Shown one piece after another: positions 1 to 7,667 of a stretch of 40,166 bases of DNA. The notes under the pieces are model-generated. The model worked only from the letters and a program-made list of their open reading frames with translations, searched no databases and was not told the origin of the DNA. Both the position numbers and the translations under genes were made by a program. Where the stretch lies: the NCBI GenBank assembly GCA_902534675.1, contig CACAQQ010000007.1, positions 1 through 40,166 on the forward strand, read 5' to 3'. Each line of letters starts with the position of its first letter. Within the stretch, counting starts at the first letter, position 1. The DNA comes from an uncultured Prochlorococcus sp. (GTDB taxonomy: Bacteria > Cyanobacteriota > Cyanobacteriia > PCC-6307 > Cyanobiaceae).

Positions 1-162
1 AGTTTTACCGATAATCTTAATTTTTTCTTTTTCGTAATGGTTTCCTATACCAACAATTGGCAAAGCATGAACAGAATAACCACTTTTTACGAATTGTTTA
101 GCTATTAGACTGCCAGATAGATCTTCTCCATGCCCATTACTTAAAATTAAAATCTTAAACAA
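1..162 (-). CDS. Lipid-A-disaccharide synthase-related protein (N-terminal part only)
   Basis: Partial gene running off the left edge: 54 codons with no stop. The N-terminus reads LFKILILSNGHGEDLSGSLI, and the SNGHGED motif is typical of the cyanobacterial LpxB-related family (TIGR03492 type), a GT-B glycosyltransferase-like protein of uncertain substrate. No ATG lies near the expected N-terminus, so I chose the TTG at 162-160, two bases past the stop of the upstream TPR gene; the two are probably co-transcribed. True LpxB would point to lipid A synthesis, but this family is a separate branch and its function is not settled. Family call is from a short N-terminal segment, so moderately sure. 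Confidence 0.7.
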   Translation of the reverse strand, partial: MFKILILSNGHGEDLSGSLIAKQFVKSGYSVHALPIVGIGNHYEKEKIKIIGKT

Positions 163-163
163 T

Positions 164-592
164 TTAAAATTCCAACCATTTTTTTACTTTAGTTAACTCA
201 GGCCAATCTGGATATCTACTTAATCCGTCTTCAACAGATTCTTTCAACTCACTTTTCACATCTGGCATCATCATAGACATTTTTTTTATTAACTCAATAT
301 GATCCCTAACACCTTTATTATTGGTAGCCAAAAGAGCTAAAGACAAATTCATTCTTGCTTGTGGATCTTGCTGATTTAATCGAACAGCTTGTCTTGCAGC
401 TGACAGAGCTTCTTCATTATTTTTCAAAAGTAATTGAAGCCATGATAAACAAGTCCAAGCAGCAAAATGATTTGGAATTTGCTGTATAATTTTTTGAAAA
501 TCTTGAACGATTGGAATTAAATCTTGCCCTGCTTTATATCTTGATAAAGCTGCATTAAAATCCTCTTCGATGGGATTAATTTCGTTATTCAT
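164..592 (-). CDS. TPR-repeat protein, cyanobacterial, function unknown
   Basis: A 142-residue acidic helical protein with no signal peptide. Residues about 39-85 read as tetratricopeptide repeats (AAWTCLSWLQLLLKNNEEAL then AARQAVRLNQQDPQARMNLS, with small/large residue spacing and an NP/DP-type turn), so it is probably a protein-protein interaction adaptor in the cytoplasm. The C-terminal third (VEDGLSRYPDWPELTKVKKW) is conserved-looking but unnamed. It sits six bases downstream of the A-type Fe-S carrier gene and just upstream of the LpxB-related gene, so the three likely form one transcript. Partner and pathway cannot be read from sequence. Confidence 0.8.
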   Translation of the reverse strand: MNNEINPIEEDFNAALSRYKAGQDLIPIVQDFQKIIQQIPNHFAAWTCLSWLQLLLKNNEEALSAARQAVRLNQQDPQARMNLSLALLATNNKGVRDHIELIKKMSMMMPDVKSELKESVEDGLSRYPDWPELTKVKKWLEF

Positions 593-598
593 TATTTA

Positions 599-991
599 TT
601 AAACTGCAAAAGAGCTTCCACAACCGCAAGTTTGAGAGGCATTGGGATTTACAAAATTAAAACCACCTCCAATTAATTCCTTACTAAAATCTAACTGCAT
701 TCCATAAATATATAAAAGACTTTTAGGATCACAAACAACTTGAAAGCTTTGATCAACTTTTAATGAATAATCATAAACTTTATCATCGGGATTTATTTCA
801 TCAGTTCCTATAAAATCCATCGTATAACTCATCCCACTACAACCGCCAGATCTTACTCCGACCCTTAGTGCTTTTTTATCACTTTGACCCTTCAATAAAT
901 TTGAAATTTGTTCTATAGCATCATTCGTAATTAAGATACCTTTGCCATCATCAGAATTTTTAATTTCCTGTTTAACTTCTACATTTTCCAT
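599..991 (-). CDS. A-type iron-sulfur carrier protein (IscA/ErpA/SufA family)
   Basis: A 130-residue HesB/IscA-family protein that accepts or carries Fe-S clusters for delivery to apoproteins. The three family cysteines are present: one in RSGGCSGMSY and two in the C-terminal QTCGCGSSF motif. The reading frame stays open 60 bases further upstream, but MENVEVKQ at 991 is the better start because the upstream extension has no family character and would overlap the zds promoter region. Divergent from zds. It may work with the SUF proteins encoded at the far end of this window; whether it is the SufA or ErpA equivalent cannot be decided here. Confidence 0.93.
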   Translation of the reverse strand: MENVEVKQEIKNSDDGKGILITNDAIEQISNLLKGQSDKKALRVGVRSGGCSGMSYTMDFIGTDEINPDDKVYDYSLKVDQSFQVVCDPKSLLYIYGMQLDFSKELIGGGFNFVNPNASQTCGCGSSFAV

Positions 992-1072
992 AAACAAGGG
1001 ATTTCTACTATTTATAATATAAAAACTTAATCGATAGGATGCATAGAACAAACGTTATCCAAACTTGATTTG

Positions 1073-1078
1073 TTATAA
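1073..1078 (+). promoter_or_regulatory. Candidate -10 box for zds
   Basis: A perfect TATAAT lies 12 bases before the GTG start of zds. No good -35 hexamer is seen at the usual spacing. If used, transcription would begin within a few bases of the start codon, giving a leaderless or nearly leaderless mRNA. Confidence 0.4.
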
Positions 1079-1090
1079 TTCTAAGAAAAA

Positions 1091-2545
1091 GTGAAAATTG
1101 CAATAGTTGGTTCTGGATTAGCTGGTCTTACAGCAGCAGTCAATTTAGTTGATGAAGGCCACGAAGTAGAAATTTACGAGAGCAGGTCATTTTGGGGAGG
1201 TAAAGTGGGAAGTTGGGAAGATAAGGATGGCAACCACATAGAAATGGGTTTACATGTATTTTTTTACAATTATGCAAATCTTTTTAAATTAATGAAAAAA
1301 GTAGGAGCTCTAGACAATTTACTCCCGAAAGATCATACTCATCTATTTATCAATAATGGTGGTAATTTAAAATCGTTAGACTTCAGATTCCCTTTAGGTG
1401 CTCCATTTAACGGACTTAAAGCTTTTTTTACCACCGAACAACTTACTTGGGTAGATAAGTTAAGAAATGCCTTAGCTTTAGGGACAAGTCCAATCGTTAG
1501 AGGATTGATAGACTATGAAGGCGCAATGAAAATAATTAGAGATCTAGATAGAATTAGTTTTAAAGAATGGTTTTTAAACCATGGTGGAAGTGAAAAAAGT
1601 TTAGAAAGAATGTGGGATCCTATCGCATATGCATTAGGTTTTATTAATTGCAAAGATATTTCAGCAAGATGCATGCTAACTATATTCATGATGTTTGCTT
1701 CAAAAACAGAAGCCTCAAAACTTAATCTTTTAAAAGGTTCCCCACATAAGTGGTTAACGCAACCTATCGTCGACTACATCACAAACAAAGGAGCAAAAAT
1801 ACATCTTAACCATAAGGTAGAAGAAATCATTTATGAAAAGGAATCTTCCTCTTATTCAGTAAATCAATTAAAAATATCTTCTCCTGAAGGAATTAAGGCA
1901 GCGTTTGCAGATAAATTTCTAGCTGCCTGCGATGTTCCTGGAATAAAAAAAATAATTCCAAAAGAATGGTATAATTTTAAAGAATTTGAAGGTTTAAAAA
2001 AACTTAGAGCTGTAGCTGTTGCCACAATCCAATTAAGATATGACGGTTGGGTTACTGAATTACAAAAAGATAATACTGGAAACGAACCAACAGGACTAGA
2101 TAACCTTCTTTATTCAGCTGATGCCTCTTTCAGTTGTTTTGCTGATTTAGCACTAGCAAGTCCAGCAGACTATAGAAAAAAAGATATGGGATCACTTCTC
2201 CAATGTGTTTTAACTCCTGGTGATAGATGGATGGGAAGATCCACAGAAAGAATTACAAAAGAAATTGATAAAGAGGTTCGCCGTCTATTCCCATCCTCAA
2301 AAAACCTTAAATTGCTTTGGAGTAACGTGGTACAAATTCCACAATCACTCTATAGAGAGGCTCCCGGTATGGAACCTTTCAGACCCGATCAAAAAACATC
2401 TATATCTAATTTCTTCATGGCTGGTAGTTATACAAAACAAGATTATATAGACTCTATGGAGGGAGCTACAATGAGTGGTCATTTAGCTGCCGCCGCAATT
2501 TTAGAGAAGAAAGCCGAATTAGCAAAAAATCTTGCAGTAAGTTAA
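1091..2545 (+). CDS. zds: Zeta-carotene desaturase (plant-type)
   Basis: A 484-residue FAD-dependent carotenoid desaturase that converts 9,9'-di-cis-zeta-carotene via neurosporene to lycopene at the thylakoid membrane, using plastoquinone as acceptor. The N-terminus has the dinucleotide-binding GSGLAGL (residues 7-13) followed by the acidic YES at the end of the second strand and the FWGGKVGSW segment typical of CrtP/CrtQ enzymes; the C-terminus has [20 protein letters not shown], the FAD-contacting signature. Length matches the family. The start is GTG at 1091, right before the FAD motif. The gene is also called crtQ. An SRPBCC gene follows after three bases, suggesting one operon. Confidence 0.95.
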   Translation: MKIAIVGSGLAGLTAAVNLVDEGHEVEIYESRSFWGGKVGSWEDKDGNHIEMGLHVFFYNYANLFKLMKKVGALDNLLPKDHTHLFINNGGNLKSLDFRFPLGAPFNGLKAFFTTEQLTWVDKLRNALALGTSPIVRGLIDYEGAMKIIRDLDRISFKEWFLNHGGSEKSLERMWDPIAYALGFINCKDISARCMLTIFMMFASKTEASKLNLLKGSPHKWLTQPIVDYITNKGAKIHLNHKVEEIIYEKESSSYSVNQLKISSPEGIKAAFADKFLAACDVPGIKKIIPKEWYNFKEFEGLKKLRAVAVATIQLRYDGWVTELQKDNTGNEPTGLDNLLYSADASFSCFADLALASPADYRKKDMGSLLQCVLTPGDRWMGRSTERITKEIDKEVRRLFPSSKNLKLLWSNVVQIPQSLYREAPGMEPFRPDQKTSISNFFMAGSYTKQDYIDSMEGATMSGHLAAAAILEKKAELAKNLAVS

Positions 2546-2548
2546 TTA

Positions 2549-3019
2549 ATGGGTACTTGGCTAAAACATAACGTAATAACAGTTGTTAATGCGCCTCTTG
2601 AAAATGTATGGGACACATGGAGCGATTTAGACTCAATGTCACTTTGGATGAGCTGGATTGAATCTGTAAAAACAGTTGACGAAGTAACTAATACGTTACC
2701 AGATTTAACAGAATGGACTTTAGCTGCAAATGGCTTTAGGTTTAAATGGAAAGCTCAAATTACAGAAAGGGTTGAAAAAAGCAAACTTAAATGGAAATCA
2801 ATAGGAGGTTTACCAACTGAGGGGTCAGTAGTTTTCGAAAGTAAAACTGATCAAATCACAACGGTAAATTTAGCAATAACTTATGAACTACCAAAAATGA
2901 TTGCCCGTTTTATGGAAGAAAATATTTTAGGCAAAATGGTTACAAACGAATTACAGACCAATATTGATAGGTTCAAAGATTTAGTTGAAAAGAACTATAC
3001 AAAAAATTTTTCTAATTAA
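2549..3019 (+). CDS. SRPBCC (START-like) family protein
   Basis: A 156-residue protein with the polyketide cyclase/START-like fold signature: N-terminal NVITVVNAPLENVWDTWSDL, then WMSWIESVKTVDE, and a long C-terminal helix (residues about 118-150) that would close the hydrophobic pocket. No signal peptide or membrane segment. It begins three bases after the zds stop, so it is very likely co-translated with the desaturase; a role in binding a carotenoid or other lipid is an inference from that pairing and is not shown. Its last eight bases overlap the 3' end of hemD on the other strand. Confidence 0.85.
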   Translation: MGTWLKHNVITVVNAPLENVWDTWSDLDSMSLWMSWIESVKTVDEVTNTLPDLTEWTLAANGFRFKWKAQITERVEKSKLKWKSIGGLPTEGSVVFESKTDQITTVNLAITYELPKMIARFMEENILGKMVTNELQTNIDRFKDLVEKNYTKNFSN

Positions 3020-3809
3020 AAATATTAATTGCTACATCTAGTAGTCCTTCAAAAGTATATTTTTGTGCCTGACTATCAACTCTTCCAAAAATCTTGTTAC
3101 ATATTTTTGTTGTCTGAGGTCCAATAGTTAATAACTTAATTTGATCAAAATATTCTAACCATTGTTTACCAAGTTTTTTTTCTAGTAAAAAAGCAGAATT
3201 TACTACGGTTTTACCGCTTGAGAAAATAATTGCATCGACTTTTCGATTAGAAATAATATCAATTGTTTCTTCCGGAATTGATTCAGGACATCTAGTTTCA
3301 TATGCAGCAACCTCAAATACACGAGAACCAGCCTTTCTAAATTGATCTGCAATTAAATCCCTACCACCTGTTTGAACTCTTGGTACAAAAACTCGAAGTC
3401 CATAACCAGATACTGGGAAATTATCAATTAAACTTTCAGCGACAAATTCTGGAGGTATGAAATCAGCCTTAATCCCCAAATCATCAAGAGTTTTTGAGGT
3501 TTTTTCTCCGACTACGGCGATTTTTGTTTTTTTAGAACATTCTTTTAATGAACTATTAAAGTATCTAAGTCTTTTATCGACAAATTTGATCCCATTACTA
3601 CTGGAAAAAATAATCCAATGAAAATCATTTATTTGATTTAATGCTTCATCAAGAGGATTCAAATCATCAGGATCAGCAATACTTATTGCAGGTAAATCAA
3701 ATATATTAGCGCCCTTGCTTATAAATATCTTTTTTATATCCAATATCCCTTCTTTTGATCGAGTAATAATTATATTTCTTTGATCAAGGGGGAGATCAAC
3801 TTTTGGCAT
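3012..3809 (-). CDS. hemD: Uroporphyrinogen-III synthase
   Basis: About 265 residues. HemD closes and isomerises hydroxymethylbilane to uroporphyrinogen III, the branch point to heme, chlorophyll and siroheme. Two similar half-domains are visible: IIITRSKEGILDIKKIFISK at the start, FHWIIFSSSNGIKFVDKRL near residue 75, VAAYET near 170 and DAIIFSSGKTVVN near 190, the last two being the most conserved parts of this poorly conserved family. I prefer the ATG at 3809 (MPKVDLPLD); an in-frame ATG at 3824 would add five residues. Either start overlaps the end of rbfA, so the two genes are translationally coupled in a DUF751-rbfA-hemD operon. Confidence 0.9.
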   Translation of the reverse strand: MPKVDLPLDQRNIIITRSKEGILDIKKIFISKGANIFDLPAISIADPDDLNPLDEALNQINDFHWIIFSSSNGIKFVDKRLRYFNSSLKECSKKTKIAVVGEKTSKTLDDLGIKADFIPPEFVAESLIDNFPVSGYGLRVFVPRVQTGGRDLIADQFRKAGSRVFEVAAYETRCPESIPEETIDIISNRKVDAIIFSSGKTVVNSAFLLEKKLGKQWLEYFDQIKLLTIGPQTTKICNKIFGRVDSQAQKYTFEGLLDVAINIFN

Positions 3810-4194
3810 CCTTGTCCTCAACATTATGATTATGATTTTGATTTTTATTTTTTAATTCATCGAGAAGTTTCAAGACTGATAATCCTTTATCAAGAACAAC
3901 ATCTTCTTTAAAAATTATCTCTGGAACTCTTCTCATCTCAATTCTTTTTCCTAAACTATGTCTTATAGAGCTTTTAGCGGTATTCAAGTTTGATACAATC
4001 TCTTTCCTCACTTTCTCTTGAGCAGTTGAAGTTATATAAATTTTACAGTGTTGCAAATCACCTGATAAATCAATCTTAGAAATATTGACGAAATGATCTC
4101 TAATAAGATCATTTTCTAAATCATTCTGCAAAATAAGGGTTATTTCTTTCTTCAAAAGAGAAGAAACTTTTGCAAGACGGTAATTATTTGGCAT
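3796..4194 (-). CDS. rbfA: 30S ribosome-binding factor A
   Basis: A 132-residue RbfA, a cold-shock-type factor that binds the 30S subunit and helps mature the 5' end of 16S rRNA. Recognised from the KH-like fold order: N-terminal RLAKVSSLLKKEITLILQND, then VNISKIDLSGDLQHCKIYIT, then RHSLGKRIEMRRVPEIIF, all family hallmarks. The charged tail after residue 115 (KNKNQNHNHN) is low complexity and probably disordered. Its ATG overlaps the DUF751 stop by one base (TAATG), and its end overlaps hemD, which is a tight operon arrangement. Confidence 0.95.
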   Translation of the reverse strand: MPNNYRLAKVSSLLKKEITLILQNDLENDLIRDHFVNISKIDLSGDLQHCKIYITSTAQEKVRKEIVSNLNTAKSSIRHSLGKRIEMRRVPEIIFKEDVVLDKGLSVLKLLDELKNKNQNHNHNVEDKDAKS

Positions 4195-4403
4195 TATGGT
4201 TGTAAATTTATTGGGTTTGTCATCGCTTGCAAGACAAAATAAACAGTTATGAAAGCACTTAAGACAGAAGATATCAAACCTACTATTGTGAGTGGATTTG
4301 ATCTATTCTTGAATAAAGGTTCGAGCAAGGCAACAAGTCCCCCAACAATGATAGATATCAAATACTTTGGATATCTCGCAACATTAGAGAAAAATTCGCC
4401 CAT
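4194..4403 (-). CDS. DUF751 / Ycf33-like small membrane protein
   Basis: A 69-residue protein starting MGEFFSNVARYPKYLISI, the characteristic opening of the DUF751/Ycf33 family, which is confined to cyanobacteria and plastids. Two hydrophobic helices are visible (residues about 14-31 and 40-62), so it should sit in the thylakoid or inner membrane. No biochemical function is established for the family. The reading frame can also start three codons upstream at a GTG (4412), but the ATG at 4403 matches the family opening better. First gene of the rbfA-hemD operon and divergent from the GST gene. Confidence 0.88.
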   Translation of the reverse strand: MGEFFSNVARYPKYLISIIVGGLVALLEPLFKNRSNPLTIVGLISSVLSAFITVYFVLQAMTNPINLQP

Positions 4404-4457
4404 CAGCTCCACAAATAGATTACTTTTTTAGCTAAGTTTTAACAAACATTAAACAGC

Positions 4458-5183
4458 ATGATTACATTATATCAATTTAGGCATAGTGCTTTTTGTTTAA
4501 AAACAAGAATGGCTCTTCATGCAAAAAAACTACAATATCGAGTTGAAGAAGTAACACCTGGAATAGGCCAATTTGAAATCTTTAAATTATCAGGTCAAAA
4601 ACAAGTACCCGTAATAGTCGATAGTAATGATCAAGTTATTAATGACTCTTCAACTATTTGCGAATATATAGATAAAAAAAATGAAAACAATCCACTTTTT
4701 CCGGAGGATCCAATATTATTTGCACAATGCAAACTAATTGAAGACTGGGCAGATACTACAATGGCTACAACTTGTAGAAAAGCTTTAATAAAATCTGCAA
4801 TAGAAAATCCACAGCTAAGAACTGCATTACTTCCAGATGAAATACCTTCTTCAGTTAAAAGTATTGTTGATAAATTACCTTTTGAAAATCTTAGTAAAAT
4901 TTCTAATGTAGTTTTTTCTTCTAAAGATAATTTAGAACTCCAAAAATTACTGGAAGCTCTATCAAAATCCTTGATCAACAAGAAATATTTAGTTGGAGAT
5001 AGTTTATCAATTGCAGATATTTCAATTGCTGCTCAATTATCCCTTATTAAATTTCCAAAGTCTGCAGGACCAATTCTTTCAGGAGAGGGGAGCCAAGAAT
5101 ACATAAACAACCCTTATTTAGAAAATCTTTTCATTTGGAGGAACAACTTAGAAGAATATCTTTTTAGTGCTAACTCTCAATAA
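4458..5183 (+). CDS. Glutathione S-transferase family protein
   Basis: A 241-residue cytosolic GST-like protein. Residues 1-75 form the thioredoxin-like domain: LYQFRHSAFCLKTRMAL with Cys13 at the active-site position, the cis-proline stretch GQKQVPVIV (Pro51), and DSSTICEYID (63-72) for the gamma-glutamyl contact. The C-terminal all-helical domain follows and carries the N-capping motif YLVGDSLSIADISIA. The active-site Cys suggests a beta/omega-like or thiol-transfer activity rather than a classic Tyr/Ser GST; the substrate is unknown. Its last 14 bases overlap the DUF6816-like gene on the opposite strand. Confidence 0.9.
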   Translation: MITLYQFRHSAFCLKTRMALHAKKLQYRVEEVTPGIGQFEIFKLSGQKQVPVIVDSNDQVINDSSTICEYIDKKNENNPLFPEDPILFAQCKLIEDWADTTMATTCRKALIKSAIENPQLRTALLPDEIPSSVKSIVDKLPFENLSKISNVVFSSKDNLELQKLLEALSKSLINKKYLVGDSLSIADISIAAQLSLIKFPKSAGPILSGEGSQEYINNPYLENLFIWRNNLEEYLFSANSQ

Positions 5184-5877
5184 ATTCGAACTTCAATTTA
5201 TATTTATTTGTTTTGATAGCATGAATAGAAGGATCACCAACTTTTGAACCATAAGAAGCAACATATTGCACTCCACAAATTGATGGTTTGATTGAATTAT
5301 CAACTTCCAATATTTCTTCGGAACATTTTTGAAATTTACTAATGGTCTCTACCTGATTAATCCTTGAAGCACCTGGCTTATGTGCTGTTTGTATAACTAG
5401 CTCATCTGCGAAAAAAATATCATTATCTTGGATCTGATTTCTCCCTGTAATTCTTGAATCAATATAAAAATCATCTTTTAAATAAGTAATTTGATTATTA
5501 ATAGATTGAGGATCATTTACAACCTTGATTAAGGTTTCACCAAATATTGCTTTGCCAATAGATTCAGAATTTTTTGCACGATTACCAACAATTAAATCTG
5601 AATCATTCTTAAAGAAATTTACTTTATAAATAACTGGCTCTTCTGAATCATTAACTATATCTTGAGAAGTAACAAGCCAATTCCCCTCGAACCATTTAGG
5701 ATAAATTAAATCCTTAGAAGTATCGGATAATTTAAAATTTGGCAAATATAATTCTGGCCATTGATTTACACGATTTTCCAAAAACTCTCGTACGTTAGAA
5801 TCAATTAGAGCAAAAGAACTTTCTAAAAAAATTCCTTGAAAAATCAAGCAAAGAATTAATCCAAGAAGAATTTTCAT
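5170..5877 (-). CDS. Exported DUF6816-like cyanobacterial protein
   Basis: A 235-residue protein with a clear signal peptide: MKILL, a hydrophobic core to about residue 19 and a small-residue site near SFA (21-23), so it is probably exported to the thylakoid lumen or periplasm. The mature part contains DLIYPKWFEGNWLVTS, which I associate with the cyanobacterial DUF6816 family, and two cysteines in KCSEEILEVDNSIKPSIC that could pair. The fold resembles a lipocalin-like beta structure only by guess. Function unknown. The start codon lies one base from the divergent start codon of the CRR7-like gene. Confidence 0.72.
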   Translation of the reverse strand: MKILLGLILCLIFQGIFLESSFALIDSNVREFLENRVNQWPELYLPNFKLSDTSKDLIYPKWFEGNWLVTSQDIVNDSEEPVIYKVNFFKNDSDLIVGNRAKNSESIGKAIFGETLIKVVNDPQSINNQITYLKDDFYIDSRITGRNQIQDNDIFFADELVIQTAHKPGASRINQVETISKFQKCSEEILEVDNSIKPSICGVQYVASYGSKVGDPSIHAIKTNKYKLKFEFIES

Positions 5878-5878
5878 T

Positions 5879-6136
5879 ATGTCAAATCCATTAATAAGAG
5901 CATCAGATCATTATGTATTATTAGAGCCAGATTCAAAGGAAAAAATCGTATCAAAGCAAGAAGCAATTTTATGGTTGAAGAATTGGCTTAGTAAGACAGA
6001 AACACAAACAATATATCAAAATATAGAAGATCCTGATCAGGAATTTTTTGAAGAATTATTGGAAAGTACTTATGAATTAGAAATAAAATTAGGATACGTT
6101 ATCAAATGGTTTGCAGTAAGAATTGAACCAGATTAA
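5879..6136 (+). CDS. CRR7-like NDH-1 complex factor
   Basis: An 85-residue soluble protein matching the chlororespiratory-reduction 7 family (also DUF3571). It opens with DHYVLLEP, has an acidic middle and ends with the family-typical YELEIKLGYVIKWFAVRIEP. In plants CRR7 is needed for accumulation of the chloroplast NDH-1 complex; in cyanobacteria a role around NDH-1 is inferred from the homologue. The start is unambiguous because the family begins a few residues before DHYV. It is head-to-head with the DUF6816-like gene (one base between start codons) and its stop overlaps aroK by four bases. Confidence 0.85.
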   Translation: MSNPLIRASDHYVLLEPDSKEKIVSKQEAILWLKNWLSKTETQTIYQNIEDPDQEFFEELLESTYELEIKLGYVIKWFAVRIEPD

Positions 6137-6690
6137 CTGATTATTTCTTTATGAATTGCATTAATTATTTTCATAGCAACTTCTTCAATATTTTCTTTTT
6201 TTACTTGAATTCTTAAATCTGCTTGAGAATACAAATTTTCTCTAGATTGAAAAATGCTCATATATAGATCATTTAGATTCTTTCCCTTAAGAAGTGGCCT
6301 ATTTTCAATTTCATTTTTCAATCTTTCAATTGCTATATCTTTGTCGAGATCTATCCAAGCAATTATTCCCTGTCTTAAGATTCCCCAGTTTTCCGATTTG
6401 GTAACTATTCCTCCCCCAGTTGAGATTACTAATGAAGGAATTTTGATAGTTTCTTTAAGGCAGTTTGCTTCTAATTCGCGAAAATTATCTTCTCCTTCAT
6501 CCTTAAAAATTTGATTAATAGATTTTTTTGCCAACTTCTCTATTAATGAATCTAAATCAATGTATTTATACTTCAATAATTCAGCCAGCTTCAAACCAGT
6601 TTGTGACTTGCCAGAACCCATCATTCCTATTAAAAATATGCTTCTGCCCTTAATTGCATGAACTGTTTTTTCAATAATGGTTTGTTCCAT
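6133..6690 (-). CDS. aroK: Shikimate kinase
   Basis: A 185-residue enzyme that phosphorylates shikimate with ATP, the fifth step of the chorismate pathway to aromatic amino acids. The Walker A motif is GMMGSGKS (residues 22-29), shikimate-binding acids are in YIDLDSLIE (about 43-51), Arg71 lies in DNFRELE, STGGG (90-94) gives the glycine contacts to shikimate, and the lid arginine is in ENRPLLKG. Length is normal. Its 3' end overlaps the crr7-like gene by four bases. It is divergent from the PTPS gene, with about 50 bases between start codons for both promoters. Confidence 0.96.
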   Translation of the reverse strand: MEQTIIEKTVHAIKGRSIFLIGMMGSGKSQTGLKLAELLKYKYIDLDSLIEKLAKKSINQIFKDEGEDNFRELEANCLKETIKIPSLVISTGGGIVTKSENWGILRQGIIAWIDLDKDIAIERLKNEIENRPLLKGKNLNDLYMSIFQSRENLYSQADLRIQVKKENIEEVAMKIINAIHKEIIS

Positions 6691-6723
6691 AAAGACAAAA
6701 GCGTATTTAAAACCTTAAGATAG

Positions 6724-6729
6724 TATTAT
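6724..6729 (+). promoter_or_regulatory. Candidate -10 box for the PTPS operon
   Basis: TATTAT ends 11 bases before the ATG at 6741, in the short divergent gap with aroK. No clear -35 is visible. As with zds, use of this box would leave almost no 5' untranslated leader. Confidence 0.3.
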
Positions 6730-6740
6730 CGCAGACAGCT

Positions 6741-7667
6741 ATGACTTCTACACAATCCAAACCATCTCATGGAAAAGGACGTGAATGCGTCATAACTCGA
6801 CGTGCCTGCTTTAGTTCTAGTCATCGTTATTGGCTTCCTGAAAAAAGCCCAGAAGAAAATTTATCTCTTTTTGGAAAGTGCAGTATTGCACCAGGTCATG
6901 GTCATAATTATGAACTTATTGTTTCAATGGGTGGAGAACTAGACTCTGATGGAATGGTACTCAATCTCTCTGATGTAAAACACTCTATTAAAGATAAGGT
7001 TACTGGACAATTAGATTTTCGTTTTTTAAATGATGTCTGGCCTGAATTTAATGTTCATAATCAAGAAGGTATACTTCCCACAACTGAAGCATTAGTAAAG
7101 GTCATTTGGAGTCGTCTTAAGGATGATTTACCTCTTACAAGTCTAAGACTTTATGAAAACCCAAATTTATGGGCAGATTATTTTGGAAAAAACATGGAAG
7201 CATTTTTAACAGTACAAACTCATTTTGCAGCCGCTCATAGACTTGCAAAAGAAGAGATATCCTTTGATGAAAATAAAAAAATCTATGGGAAATGTGCCAG
7301 AGTTAATGGACATGGTCATAACTATCTTGTCGATATAACTGTAAAAGGAGACATTGATAAAAGAACAGGAATGGTTTGCGACTTATCTGCCCTCCAAGAG
7401 ATAATTAACGATTTAGTTGTTGAACAACTAGATCATACTTTTCTTAATAAAGACATCGAATTTTTCCATAATTGTGTTCCAACTGCTGAAAATATAGCTT
7501 TATATATTTCTGATATTCTTAAAAAACCAATAAATAATCTTGGTGCAACATTACACAAAATAAGACTCCAGGAGAGTCCAAATAATGCTGCAGAAATTTA
7601 TGTTGATCAAAAGTTAACCAATTCGTTGAAGTTGAAATTAGAAAATAGTTTAGTCACGCAAACTTGA
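6741..7667 (+). CDS. Tandem 6-pyruvoyl-tetrahydropterin synthase-family protein
   Basis: A 308-residue protein made of two PTPS/QueD domains (about 18-145 and 153-290). Both carry the Cys and Zn-binding His set: Cys47 with His28, His53 and His55, and Cys185 with His166, His191 and His193 (FGKCSIAPGHGHNY and YGKCARVNGHGHNY). The catalytic Asp-His pair is intact only in domain two (LDH, 230-232); domain one reads LDF (91-93). The family acts on 7,8-dihydroneopterin triphosphate to make tetrahydropterins or carboxytetrahydropterin for queuosine; which product applies here is not decided by sequence. Overlaps the RibD-C reductase gene by four bases. Confidence 0.92.
   Translation: MTSTQSKPSHGKGRECVITRRACFSSSHRYWLPEKSPEENLSLFGKCSIAPGHGHNYELIVSMGGELDSDGMVLNLSDVKHSIKDKVTGQLDFRFLNDVWPEFNVHNQEGILPTTEALVKVIWSRLKDDLPLTSLRLYENPNLWADYFGKNMEAFLTVQTHFAAAHRLAKEEISFDENKKIYGKCARVNGHGHNYLVDITVKGDIDKRTGMVCDLSALQEIINDLVVEQLDHTFLNKDIEFFHNCVPTAENIALYISDILKKPINNLGATLHKIRLQESPNNAAEIYVDQKLTNSLKLKLENSLVTQT

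Noticed and set aside
2220-2450. 76-residue plus-strand frame within zds
   Set aside because: It is a shifted reading of the zds C-terminus with no family features; zds is clearly coding there.
4249-4431. Plus-strand 60-residue frame over DUF751
   Set aside because: It is antisense to the DUF751 gene, whose family match is clear, and shows no independent features.
6691-6740. preQ1 or THF riboswitch before the PTPS gene
   Set aside because: Only 50 bases separate the divergent start codons, with no conserved aptamer sequence or stem visible.
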